The translations under genes and the position numbers were made by a program. Shown one piece after another: positions 35,314 to 46,265 of a stretch of 64,000 bases of DNA. Positions within the stretch are counted from its first letter, which is position 1. Each line of letters starts with the position of its first letter. A model generated the notes under the pieces. It had not been told where the DNA came from and did no database searches. It saw only the letters and a list, made by a program, of their open reading frames with translations. This DNA comes from Poecilobothrus nobilitatus. Lineage: Eukaryota > Arthropoda > Insecta > Diptera > Dolichopodidae. The DNA lies in NCBI GenBank assembly GCA_947095535.1, contig OX352774.1, positions 267,813,843 to 267,877,842 on the forward strand. The letters are read 5' to 3'.

Positions 35314-35893
35314 TCAAAATTTACATTTCTGACAAAAATGTAGGGAAATTTTATCATTACATACATCACATCTTTGTTTAAAAACACACAAGTTTAGTTC
35401 ATGCAGTTTGATTTCTTTTCGATTTTCTTTTATAATCTTCTCTCTCAAAAATTTTTCCTTATTAATGAAGTATAAGCTATATATAAGATTGTCTAGACAT
35501 TTTTGAACTTTAAATGTTCTATTACACGCTTCGCATAAAATATTTATTGCATCTTTAGAACAAGTTAAAAATTTTTGTTGTTAAATCTTTGATTTTAATT
35601 TGCACGATACCTTTACGCATTTTGCACTCTTTTTCGTAAGCTGTATATTGTTTTCTTTTTCCTGTTCCAAACGGACACATATTACTTCCATACAACATAT
35701 ATCTGCAACATAAGAGAATATATATATCCATAAGATAATAATAAGAGAATATAATATATATAATATATATATATCCATACAACATATAAGAGAAAAAAAA
35801 ATAAAGTAAATATTTTTGATATTATATCCCAAACATCACTAAATTTTATCTCGTTAGCCGATTTAGAATTTAACCATGCAGGAAATAGATTCT
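35314..35893 (-). pseudogene. Unidentified cysteine-rich coding-like sequence, broken
   Basis: Read leftward: 'QNLFPAWLNSKSANEIKF' and 'SDVWDIISKIF' (35893-35810); an AT-repeat expansion flanked by ATATGTTGTATGGA duplicates (about 35690-35790); 'GSNMCPFGTGKRKQYTAYEK' and 'GIVQIKIKDLTTKIF' (35700-35580); a one-base shift; then 'TCSKDAINILCEACNRTFKV', a Lys/Glu-rich helix-like run, and 'RCDVCNDKISLHFCQKCKF' ending at TGA 35314-35316. Two CxxC pairs near the end suggest a zinc-binding module. Codon quality is clearly better than the surrounding AT sequence. I do not recognise the family. It could be the 3' exon of a host gene disrupted by repeat expansion, or part of a large DNA element. It is bracketed by DINE-like copy C and a Harbinger-like TIR. 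Confidence 0.45.
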
Positions 35894-36846
35894 GAAATTA
35901 AGATTATAATCTTATAACTACGAATTATAAGAAAGTTATAAGAAATTTGTATTCTACAACACATTTTTATAAGACTAAAAGACTTCAAAAACATATGATA
36001 TTTTAAGTAGGGTGGTGAATAATTTAAAAGACATTTAAAAGATTTTAGTATTCTTCCGCAGAAAAGGTTAGAAGACAAAAATAATCTAAAAAATCTTTTA
36101 AGTTAAAAGAAATTTTTTAGTACCTTATAAATATCTTTTATCTTTTTTACGTTAGCAAATATCATAATTGTTCAAAATAAAAAGTAAAAATTATATTTTC
36201 TACTCTTGATTTGAAATATTAATTGATTAATGTAGAATAAAATTGAAAAATTTATTTTATTTTCATAAAATACAGTTTGTTTAATCGTATTATTTGAGTT
36301 AAATGAATTAATCCAACAAACAGAGGAGAAGTAGTGATTTTTTTTTAATTTTAAGTGTAAGTATAAGAACTAAGTATAATTTTAAAGTTTCGTATGTCAA
36401 GTAAAATGCTTGAAAATAATCGAACTGGTTTCACCTTTGGACGAAGAAAATTCAACAATACAATTTCATTTACGATTGCTGGTAGCATTAAATTTTTTTG
36501 CAAGTGATCACACCAACGCGCAGTGGATGCGAACAATCTAGTTAATGTTAATCAGACCACCATTTCCAGGTGCATATACTTTTAAAAAATCTATTTTTTT
36601 AAATTTTTATTAACGTAAATGTAATAACTACTAAATTTAAAAAAAAAATTAATCCTATAAAATGACATTCTGTATATGAAGATGTTACTGTTATGTTATT
36701 TGTGGTGATTCTTAAAGCATTTTAAACCTAAAAATTTTATGACACACCAAACATCTTTTACACAGAATAGCTTTTTCGTAAAAGATCTTTTATCTTTTTA
36801 GTTCTAAGATTATAAGATTTTATAGATTTCTTAATTTCAGAATCGC
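35885..36846. mobile_element. PIF/Harbinger-like element with TIRs
   Basis: GATTCTGAAATTAAGATTAT near 35889 and, at the other end, CTTAATTTCAGAATCGCACC near 36833 form an inverted repeat of at least 16 bp (GATTCTGAAATTAAGA-type). Inside is a transposase scrap at 36420-36576. A second copy of the right end lies at about 38163-38185 because the region is tandemly duplicated. Confidence 0.6.
36420..36576 (+). pseudogene. PIF/Harbinger transposase fragment, copy 1
   Basis: The plus strand reads 'STIQFHLRLLVALNFFAS', then one frame over 'SHQRAVDANNLVNVNQTTIS' and 'RCI'. This is the helix-turn-helix region preceding the DDE core in HARBI1-like transposases (L-x-A-L-x-F-x-A-[ST]-G-S-x-Q...S-x-x-T-[VI]-S-R-C). 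A frameshift lies at the expected Gly, and no DDE core follows. Confidence 0.7.
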
Positions 36847-37739
36847 ACCCTGAATTAAAAAAATGATTAAGAATGAATTTTTTAGCCAATTTTTTTCGAT
36901 GAATACACTGCAATACTAATATAATAAAACAAAAGCGTATGTAATATTTATAAAAAAAATTATCTCTTTAGTTTTATTTTTTCAGGTTTATTAAATCATT
37001 TAAAGACTAAACGACCTCTATGTTTATAATTATATGCGAATTATGTTTTTATGCAAATTTCCATAAATTTTCAGCATAACATATATATTAAATTTTTCAT
37101 ACAAATTTTTTCACTAATTTTACCGATATTGCATTGATTCTGCATAATAAGCAATAACACATAAATTAATGATTTTCTGTTGTTGCTTTTTTCAATTTTA
37201 AAATACGGATATATAAAAACTTAAACAAGCACGTACTTATTATTAAACGTACCTACGAATTATAAGAAAGTTATAAGAAATTTGTATTCTACAACACATT
37301 TTTATAAGACTAAAAGACTTCAAAAACATATGATATTTTAAGTAGGGTGGTGAATAATTTAAAAGACATTTAAAAGATTTTAGTATTCCGCAGAAAAGGT
37401 TAGAAGACAAAAATAATCTAAAAAATCTTTTAAGTTAAAAGAAATTTTTTAGTACCTTATAAATATCTTTTATCTTTTTTACGTTAGCAAATATCATAAT
37501 TGTTCAAAATAAAAAGTAAAAATTATATTTTCTACTCTTGATTTGAAATATTAATTGATTAATGTAGAATAAAATTGAAAAATTTATTTTATTTTCATAA
37601 AATACAGTTTGTTTAATCGTATTATTTGAGTTAAATGAATTAATCCAACAAACAGAGGAGAAGTAGTGATTTTTTTTTAATTTTAAGTGTAAGTATAAGA
37701 ACTAAGTATAATTTTAAAGTTTCGTATACGTCAAGTAAA

Positions 37740-37910
37740 ATGCTTGAAAATAATCGAACTGGTTTCACCTTTGGACGAAGAAAATTCAACAATACAATTT
37801 CATTTACGATTGCTGGTAGCATTAAATTTTTTTGCAAGTGATCACACCAACGCGCAGTGGATGCGAACAATCTAGTTAATGTTAATCAGACCACCATTTC
37901 CAGGTGCATA
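37740..37910 (+). pseudogene. PIF/Harbinger transposase fragment, copy 2
   Basis: This is the duplicate of 36420-36576 within the 1335-bp tandem repeat, with the same frameshift. The break therefore predates the duplication. Confidence 0.7.
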
Positions 37911-38588
37911 TACTTTTAAAATATCTATTTTTTTAAATTTTTATTAACGTAAATGTAATAACTACTAAATTTAAAAAAAAAATTAATCCTATAAAATGAC
38001 ATTCTGTATATGAAGATGTTACTGTTATGTTATTTGTGGTGATTCTTAAAGCATTTTAAACCTAAAAATTTTATGACACACCAAACATCTTTTACACAGA
38101 ATAGCTTTTTCGTAAAAGATCTTTTATCTTTTTAGTTCTAAGATTATAAGATTTTATAGATTTCTTAATTTCAGAATCGCACCCTGAATTAAAAAAATGA
38201 TTAAGAATGAATTTTTTAGCCAATTTTTTTCGATGAATACACTGCAATACTAATATAATAAAACAAAAGCGTATGTAATATTTATAAAAAAAATTATCTC
38301 TTTAGTTTTATTTTTTCAGGTTTATTAAATCATTTAAAGACTAAACGACCTCTATGTTTATAATTATATGCGAATTATGTTTTTATGCAAATTTCCATAA
38401 ATTTTCAGCATAACATATATATTAAATTTTTCATACAAATTTTTTCACTAATTTTACCGATATTGCATTGATTCTGCATAATAAGCAATAACACATAAAT
38501 TAATGATTTTCTGTTGTTGCTTTTTTCAATTTTAAAATACGGATATATAAAAACTTAAACAAGCACGTACTTATTATTAAACGTACCT

Positions 38589-39930
38589 ACTTTTTACTTT
38601 TGTGTTTGTTTTTTAAATTTGTACTAAAAGGAAATTTTTATATAATCATAATTTAATAAGGATAAAGTAAAAGCAAAAAGGGAAACAAACTTCCGATTTT
38701 GTATTTTCCAAGTTTTAAAAAAATATTTATTGAATTTGTTTTATTGATTATTTTCTTCTGTTTCGTTAAACTGTAGGTTACCAGGTTTTAATTATTTACA
38801 ACGATCACTCATTAAAAAAAAAAAAATTCTATTTTTCATTTAACTTAAACTTGGGGAACTTCAATACTTTGTTAAAGTTAATATGACGGGTCATTCGGAT
38901 TTTTTCATGATCAAAATTTGTATCAATTATTTGATAAACGAGTTATATTTGAAAATAAATTCTTTTTCTCTTTCAATCAATAACCTACCTACATGTATTA
39001 TTAAACATACCTATCTATAATTATTTTTTATTTACGCTTGTTTTTAAATTTCAGAAATTTAAATAAGAATAAAATAAAATGCACACAATTTTGCATAAAA
39101 ATTTCCCTTCTGTTTTCATTACTGCCTGTCTGTTACTGCCTGCGTAAAGTATTTAAACTAGATTCTCCTTTAGGGAATGGGGGGGAAGGCATTCACCCTA
39201 AACAATAATAAAAACATGGTAAGGGGTGAATGGCCTCAAACAATAATAAGAACATGAGAAGAAAAGCATTAATCCATAAAAATATGGAAAGGGGTCATTG
39301 CTCCAAAAAGTTGTCTTAACCTCTTAACATACTCCTACTACCCATCAACCAAGTTAATTAGGAAATAAACTTGTATTTTACATTAACCTATAATTAATTT
39401 TAACCTTCATCTTATCATAAACCATAAATCACCTTAATGCCTTCCCGACATTCATTCATTAATTTTTTTTTATAAATACATAAAATACGTACAACCATAT
39501 ACGCAGCTACCATATATGGCTAACAATAATGAAAAAAAACCCTCCTTATTCCCTACCTCATAGATGGTGTGGGAACGGGAATAATTTTAATATATAACAT
39601 ATTCAAATATTTATTTTTTATGTATATTTAGTTTATTTTATAAGTAATAGTATTTTTTTTTTTTTTAAATGAAATTTTCTAACTTAATTTCTTAACTAAA
39701 ATTCTTGAAAAAAATGGTTTTACGAATTTTTTTATTGGCCTGTATTAAAAAGTATTCTCATTCAAGTTTTGTTAAGGAACTTTAACTGTGGGAAAATAAA
39801 CCGAGGTATGTTTTTAAAAAGTAATTTTTTAATTAAAACATTCAAATATTTTACATTTGAATACATAAAAAGATGTTTTGAAGATGAAATTTTATGGTAG
39901 CCTTTAGAAGAAATTTAAAAAAATTATTAT
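38589..39930. other. AT-rich spacer with one G-rich tract
   Basis: No coding sequence recognised. At 39173-39188 GGGAATGGGGGGGAAGG is a G run unusual for this window. Around 39205-39300 the words AACAATAATAAAAACATGG and AACAATAATAAGAACATGAG repeat. Confidence 0.5.
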
Positions 39931-40135
39931 TTTTTGAGTTATTAAGGTTTATGCTTTACCGTTATTTAATTTTTTACTATTTCCATAAGAATTCATGAAA
40001 ATAACAGAGCTTTAGCACTATTTTATGAGTTATTTTTTGAGTTAATAAGGTTTATGCTTTACCACTATTTCATTTTTTACTACTTCCATAAGAATACATG
40101 TAAATAACAAAGCTTTACCACTATTTTAATTTCTT
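39931..40135. repeat. Tandem duplication, about 100-bp unit
   Basis: TTTTTTGAGTTATTAAGGTT (39933) and TTTTTTGAGTTAATAAGGTT (40033) start two units that both continue through TATGCTTTACC, TTTTTTACTA and CCATAAGAAT. Confidence 0.8.
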
Positions 40136-40308
40136 TCCTCTCTTTATGTCAGGGCCTGTGAAAATAATAGGGGTCTTCACGTAAAAGTGCAAACTAGTCT
40201 TGCATTGTTGTTGTTTCATGTATAAAAAATTTGCACCGATCCTCAACAAAAATATCTTCTACCCTATTACATATTTTATTTGCTCGAGAAAATTTTTTTG
40301 AAGTTAAT

Positions 40309-41614
40309 GCGTATTTCCACACTGGTCGTTAGAACGACCACTTTTGGTTTCGCTGCACCCCTTCTTTTGTATAAGCTATTTTTTCGGCGACCATTTTAAA
40401 TCGTCTTTTTTAAGCTCAAATTTTTGTGGTTGAACAAGCGAGTCTACTAATACAAAGACAAAATTAAATAAAAGTTTTTATGAGGGTTAGAAAAATTTTA
40501 TGTATCTATATGATTTATTATTGTTAAAATTCAACCAAAGCGGTTGAAATTAACTTAAAGGTAGACTGTATGTAGAATTTTTTTTATATTTATGTTCGCC
40601 CGTGCGGATGAAATTTATACTGTAGGTTAACAATGACTAAAGTAAGGTGGGAATTGCAAATACCCGAAATCGGACCATGGGTTATATCCCTAAAATTTGA
40701 GATGAATTGGAGTGGTTGTTCGGGTACCTCCCACACAACTCGCAAAACCGAACAAGTATATATTCGAAATTAATAAAGATAGAAACTTCAAATTTGTTAG
40801 GAGGGTGTTGTTTCCTGAATCCCTGATTTGTTCAAAATTTGAGATGAATTGGAATGGTTGTTCGGGTACCTCCCACACAACTAGCAAAACCGAACAAGCA
40901 TATCTTCGAAATTAATAAAGATAGAAACTACAAATTTGTTAGGAGGGTGTTGTTTCCTGAATTCCTGATTTGCCTAAAATTTCAGAAGAATTGGAATGAT
41001 TGTTCGGGTATTTCCCACACAACTCCGAAGATCGAACAAGCATATCTTCTAAACTAATAAATATAAAAACTTGAAATTTGATATAAGAGTGTTCTACTCT
41101 GTTCTGATGATGTCTCTAAAATTTGGGATGAACTGGGGTGGTGCTCCGGGCGCCTTCATACACTTCCCAAGACCTAACAAGCATATCTTCGAATTTAATA
41201 AAGACAGAAACCTGAAATTTTGTAAAAGCATTTGAAAGAAAGGTTGTAAAAGCATTTATTTTTTAGCTTATATTAAATACCTAACTAAAATTACTTATGT
41301 ATTTTTAATTTAATTTGGATTGTTTAGGTGTAGGCTATAAATAAGTCGGTTGCATCGACTTACTGTTACATTTCCTTGTTTTTATTTAAAATTATACCTA
41401 GCTAATTTGTATTTTCCTTAATTTATAAATTTTTTTTTTTAAATATTTTACGAGCCCGCTAAATGCTTGATTTTTTTTATATACTATTCCTATCAACTTT
41501 TATTTTTAAATAAAATATTTACACACAGATAAACGTGAATTCGACTCATTACGACCAGTGTGGAAATAAACGGTCGTTATGTGAGTACGATTTATCACCC
41601 GTGTGGAAAAAGCC
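40309..41614. mobile_element. Nested TIR element with GCGTATTTCCACAC ends
   Basis: The left end GCGTATTTCCACACTGGT and reverse complement of the right end, GGCTTTTTCCACACGGGT, match at 13 of 18 positions. A perfect 7-bp-arm hairpin GGTCGTTAGAACGACC follows the left end. A 25-bp direct repeat (TCGAG..A.ATTTTTTTGAAGTTAAT, two mismatches) flanks it at 40284-40308 and 41617-41641. ATTTACACACAGATAAACGTG near 41516 resembles the MITE at 2873 and the 56380 segment. Confidence 0.6.
40650..41381 (-). mobile_element. Helentron/DINE-like element, copy D (divergent repeat variant)
   Basis: Minus orientation. The right end is AATAAGTCGGTTGCATCGAC then TTACTGTTACATTTCCTTGT, as in copy C. The internal units (GGTTGTTCGGGTACCTCCCA at 40855; period 142) differ from those in copies C and E, though ATTAATAAAGATAGAAACTT is shared with the terminal units of copy C. 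The hairpin end is missing. Confidence 0.62.
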
Positions 41615-42091
41615 AATCGAGGATATTTTTTTGAAGTTAATTTGACATTTCGTTTTTAAAATTTATTTGGAGTTTAGAATTTGTTTGGTTTCGGTTTTGG
41701 AATTTATTGGGAGTGCATCATCATATAAAAATAGCACATTCGACTAAATAATCTATAAAAATGTTTTAAAATTTTTTTTTATCATATTTTTTTACTCGTA
41801 TTTAAAAATTATTTATTTTCCAAAATTAAAACTTTAACAATTATATTTTAGTTTTTCAAAGTAAAACATAGATATTTATTCAAATAATAATATAATATAA
41901 CAGATAGATATCAACTAACATTTTTTAAAAATACCAATCAACAGTTCTGGAAAGATACTAATAAACGTTTCTCTAAGCCAATCAACATATCTGTCATTTG
42001 CAATTTTTTACTTTACAACTTAAATTTTGCATCGGGTCGTTCACGTAAAGTAGGAAATTTTTCCTTCGATGTACTTTTATGTGAAGACCCC

Positions 42092-42359
42092 TAATGTTGT
42101 AAGTTATAGTATAACAACAAAAAAATCAACCCATAATATTTTTTATATTTTTTTGTCTATGTTTTTGTAAAATACAACTCGTTGGTTGCATTATGCATAA
42201 CTTTTTTGCGAAAATATCTTCTTCAATCGCAGTACTAATCAAATTTAATACATTGTGAGAGGGTAAGAGACAAAGTGGCTTACTTAACTTAAAAAAAAGA
42301 TAAGTAAGCCACTTTTTACACTTTTACTTAAAAAAAAAGAGTTCACATTCACAGTATTC
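42092..42359. other. AT-rich spacer with a 12-bp-arm hairpin
   Basis: GTGGCTTACTTA and TAAGTAAGCCAC form a perfect inverted repeat at about 42275-42312 around a short A-rich loop. Nothing else recognised. Confidence 0.5.
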
Positions 42360-42560
42360 ACATTCAGTAAAACATTAATAGATTTAGTCCATTTATCCTT
42401 AACGGAATTTCAAATGGACTAATAAAACAGATAAATTTCAAACTGATGATTTAGAAAATAGATTCGGATTATATCGTTCAATATCTGGGTGCAATTATAT
42501 TTCATATACCTAAGCGGAATACCCAAATACCTATTGAAAGCGGAAAAAAATAAAAATTCC
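42360..42560 (+). pseudogene. P-type/THAP transposase fragment
   Basis: The plus strand reads 'TLIDLVHLSLTEFQ' and, after stops, 'KTDKFQTDDLENRFGLYRSI' followed by 'SGCNYISYT'. The block F-Q-T-D-x-L-E-x-R-F-G-x-Y-R-x-[LI]-S-G-x-N-Y is the most characteristic segment of P-element/THAP9-like transposases. Only this block survives. The scrap at 5436-5627 may be another part of the same family. Confidence 0.7.
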
Positions 42561-43027
42561 CAATATATATAAATAAAAAATACCAAACCAAAAAGAAAAT
42601 TTACAAAACGAAATTGGGGAGAATTTTTTACAACAGAAAATTAATTTAGAAGAATTCGATAAAATTTTTATTCGCGTTATTTAGCTGAGACAAAATTTGA
42701 TACAGATTTAATTAAATTTTTTTATTACCCATATCAAAGTTAATGAATACAACCAGATGTAATAAAATTTCTTTTTTATGGGTCTGATATCATCTTACAT
42801 TCGTACACGTTAAAAAAAAAAAAAAAAGAAACGGTAACGATAAATGTTTTAATTCTTAACGTTTTTAAATTATCTAGGTATATACATAAAAATATGTAAA
42901 CTATTTTTCTCAGCTTTAAATGTTATTACACTTTATTTAATATATTATACGGTTTTGAAAAATGTTAATATTTAAAACCTAAACGTTAATATTTAAAATG
43001 TTCTCTTCTTATGTTGTTCACGGTCAA
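42561..43027. other. AT-rich spacer
   Basis: Nothing recognised apart from an A15 run near 42812. Confidence 0.5.
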
Positions 43028-44885
43028 AGATATTTATTTATTATTAATACGAGCTTGAATTATTTATTATTAATACGAACTCAAATTACAATAAAAATAC
43101 TTAATCTACTTTAAAGCTAAAATTAAACAAAAAATCAAATAACAACAATAAAAATAACTAATTAATAATAATTAAATGAGAAAAAAAAAAGAAATTGCAG
43201 TTTATAATTAATTAAAATAAAAATCAAACTATAAATTACAACAAAATAAATTCAATTAAGAATTCTCAGGTCAAGGGTTGTTCAATAACTTCATTCACAC
43301 AAATATAGATGACTTTTAAGTGATTGTTTTGTTAGTAGGAGATTAATATGGGATTAAATATATGTTACAAAGAGACATCATCCTATTAATAAGTTCATGT
43401 TTCCCATAATTAGTTCTATGAAAATGCAAGTTAAACATATTTACAGATCTTAATCTAGAATATGAAGAAAAATTCAAAAAATAATTGAGAAGATAAAATA
43501 TTACCTTTAACTTATTCGGTTAGGAATACTATATCTTTACGACGTTTCTCAAGGATATTAAGCTGTAATAAATTTAGTCTATGTTTATATGGCGGTAGTC
43601 TTAAGTGATCTTCGATGGAAAAAAGCGTAAAGCAAATCTTAGAAAATTTTTTTGAACTTATTCATTTCTATTTATATGAATATTATAAAATGGGCTGCAT
43701 ACATACCTGGAAAGCATATTCCAAGTTAGACCCAAACAAGTAAAAAGAGATTTTAATACATAGGGATCATTAAATTCCCTTGTCCAACGTTTAATAAAAT
43801 CTAGCATAGACTTGGCTTTATCACTATATTAGTATAATGAAGGTTAAATGAAAGTTTGCTATAAAAGAGTACCCCTAGATCTTTTATAGAGACAACTTTA
43901 GGAATAGTTTGGTTATTGAAAGAATAGGAATAGAAAATCGGGCATGAACGACATGTAAAAGTAATTAATGCACATTTATTAACCTTAAGTTGAAGATTAT
44001 TATTGCAATACCAATCATAAAATCGATTAAAATCAGCTTGTAAGGCTAAAGAAGATTTTCATATCGTCGGCGTAAATTTTAATATGTCTATTAAGTATTA
44101 ACGAAGTAACATTATTAATGGAATTAATAGACAGTGCAGGTTCAAGATGACTACCTTGGGGAACACCTGTGGCATCATCGAATTCAGAAGATAGGAGTGA
44201 ACCCAATTAATGAAAAAAATGGGGAATCCAAATTTTTTCAATTTAAAAATAATAATATTGCGGGGAAGAAGATCAAAAGCATTACTAAAATCAGTATATA
44301 TCACATCTGTTTGAAAACCATCTTCCATGTTATTGATAAAAGTAGAGGTAGATTCAATAAGATTAGTAACAGTTGATTTATGCTTTATGCCATGTTGATA
44401 AGGTGATAAGGTGATAAAAAGCAAGTACAATGATCATAAATAGAAACAAATACGATAAATTCAAAAAGTTAATAAATAGATGATAATTTCGCGATTGGGC
44501 GATAATTTGTTACATCATTTGTTAGATTTTTTTTTGTGAAAAGGCTTGATAAGAGAAGAATTCCAGATAGAAGGAAAAATACCAGCAGTCAAAGAAAAAT
44601 TTAATAAGATGGAAAGAGGACCACTTATTATTGCTTTTAATGAATTTATTTTTTTTTTTTTATTCCTTAAAATTTCTGATAAACCAAGGCGAACAAGTTT
44701 TGTTAATTTTATCAATAACTAAAGGAAAATGTTGTGAAATAATGGAATGAAGGATTTTATAGAAATTATTAACTGTTACCTCTAAATTGGTAGAGGATAA
44801 AAACGAAAAGTCATAATCGCATAAATAGTAATTAATAGCATCAAAATTAGCTTTGGAAAAAGCGTAACGATAATTCATCATCATC
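43028..44885 (-). mobile_element. CR1/Jockey-type non-LTR retrotransposon, copy 3 (5'-truncated)
   Basis: Same family as copies 1 and 2, opposite orientation. Read leftward from 44885: EN-RT linker ('LVIDKINKTCSPWFIRNFKE'), an RT segment ('GPLSILLNFSLTAGIFPSIW'), 'STVTNLIESTSTFINN', motif A 'DVIYTDFSNAFDLLPRN', motif C 'KIYADDMKIFF' near 44070 (intact YADD), 'RWTREFNDPYVLKSLFTC' near 43790 and a 3' UTR ending in A/T-rich AATAAATAAATA at about 43028. Many shifts. It abuts gypsy B at 44886, so one truncated the other or a deletion joined them. Confidence 0.82.
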
Positions 44886-44898
44886 ACAAAATAAAAAT

Positions 44899-45913
44899 GT
44901 CGACGCCGAGTTACAAAATCTACGCGAATTAGTGGAAAAAAAACGGGAAATAGCTGAATTGAAAAAACAATTGTCTCTGTTAAATGTTGGTGAAAATGTT
45001 CGTTCCAATTTCGTCCATTTTAAAGATTTCGAAGATTCTTTGTCATCATTCAGCGGTGATAATAACTATTGTATTAGTAAATGGATACAAAATTTCGAAG
45101 ATACTGCTAACGTACTTGGTTGGATGATAAAATAAAATTTGTTTATGGGAAAAAAATGATGACTTGTACAGCAAAATTATTTTTAAGAAGCATTTCTGTG
45201 TCGTCGTGGCAACAATTAAAAACCGCTTTGTTGGAAGAATTTAATATAACGGTCTCTACTGCCGATATTCACACACAGTTACGTAACCGAAGAAAGAGAC
45301 AAGACGAGACGCTTCAACAATACGTTTTCAAAATGGTTGAAATTGCCACGTTTTCAGATATCGATGAAATGGATACAATTCAATATATTATAAATGGTAT
45401 TCCAGATAATGGCATAAATAAAGTTTTATTATATAGTGCTAATAATTTATCAGAACTGAAGTTAGCATTAAGAAAATATGACAAAATGAAGTTACACAGC
45501 CAACAGGCCCCACCAGGTAGTTATCGTCTAAAAGAAACGTACCTAAAAGGGCTGAATCTTCAGGTCACTCTAACCAACTACAACAAACTAATCGCTCTAC
45601 AAAATTGAAATACTTCAACTGTAATGAGTTCGGGTACATAAGCAGTTTTTGCTCAAAACCAAAACAGAAATTGGGTACTTGTTTTCGTTGCGGTAAACCT
45701 GGTCATAGAGTAGTTGATTGCAACGTGAATAGAACAGTTCAAAATATTGAAGAGGATAATAACTTCCATCAAAATTTTATTAACCCTGTCCAGACTAATA
45801 AAAATGAATTCGAACATCAAATCGACTATGAATTTGTAAGTAAAAATAGCCAAAAATATACCTATAATTTGGTTATACTTTTAGACTTAGGCAGTCCAAT
45901 AAGTTTCATAAAA
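44899..45913 (+). pseudogene. Gypsy B gag and start of protease
   Basis: Starts with a coiled-coil-like 'ELQNLRELVEKKREIAELKK', then 'WIQNFEDTANVLGW'. A frameshift near 45125 leads to 'SVSSWQQLKTALLEEFN', 'QDETLQQYVFKMVEIA', and 'IINGIPDN', a normal Ty3/gypsy capsid C-domain. A second shift near 45535 leads to a nucleocapsid with zinc knuckle 'CFRCGKPGHRVVDC' and a degenerate one before it ('YFNCNEFGYISSFC'). The protease begins 'LVILLDLGSPISFIK': the usual D-[ST]-G is D-L-G, so the active site is altered. The frame is cut by the non-LTR insertion at about 45914. Confidence 0.85.
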
Positions 45914-46203
45914 TGTATACCCTCTCAAGATTAAGAGATGAAAGAATATATAATCTTATGAGATTATACCTCTCTTACTTGCATGACGACTCCTATAATT
46001 GTGTTATCGAGGGAAAAACAAAGACTAATGTTTTAGTACTTCTACATAATGAAGGGCTTCCAATGAATTACAAAGCTCTTTATGACCTCTTTGTAAACTA
46101 TCATTACTCTATTAGCGTGCCCATTAAAATGATACAAGAAGACTTAAAAGCTTTTCGTAGTTATTGTAATAGTAACTACTATAATAAATTGATAATATAT
46201 TAA
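45914..46203 (+). pseudogene. Non-LTR ORF1 C-terminal part, copy 2
   Basis: Residual ORF1 ending 'QEDLKAFRSYCNSNYYNKL' followed by stops. It aligns with the end of ORF1 in copy 1 ('SDDLKAYRSYYNSNYYN'). Confidence 0.8.
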
Positions 46204-46265
46204 TAAATTTATAAATAATAAGTAACACTTACAACGATCGAGAGAAAGTTATAATAAGTTTTTTC

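Larger units (their letters stand above)
35919..38588. repeat. Large tandem duplication, about 1335-bp unit, two copies
   Basis: TACGAATTATAAGAAAGTTA starts at 35919 and again at 37254, and copy 2 runs to ...AAACGTACCTAC at about 38588. I noticed only a handful of differences, for example TATTCTTCCGCAG against TATTCCGCAG, TCGTATGTC against TCGTATACGTC, and AAAAAATC against AAAATATC. The breakpoint lies about 30 bp inside the left TIR of the Harbinger-like element. Near-identity means it is recent, or an assembly artefact. Confidence 0.92.
40170..42091. mobile_element. TIR element with GGGGTCTTCAC ends, hosting nested insertions
   Basis: The left end GGGGTCTTCACGTAAAAGT and reverse complement of the right end, GGGGTCTTCACATAAAAGT, differ at one of 19 positions. 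Both are flanked by TA. Inside lie a second TIR element (40309-41614) and, within that, a DINE-like copy (40650-41381). Without them the element is about 0.6 kb with no coding capacity. Confidence 0.72.

Noticed and set aside
39173..39188. G-quadruplex
   Set aside because: There is one long G run plus one GGG and a GG, not four spaced G tracts; a stable intramolecular quadruplex is not supported.
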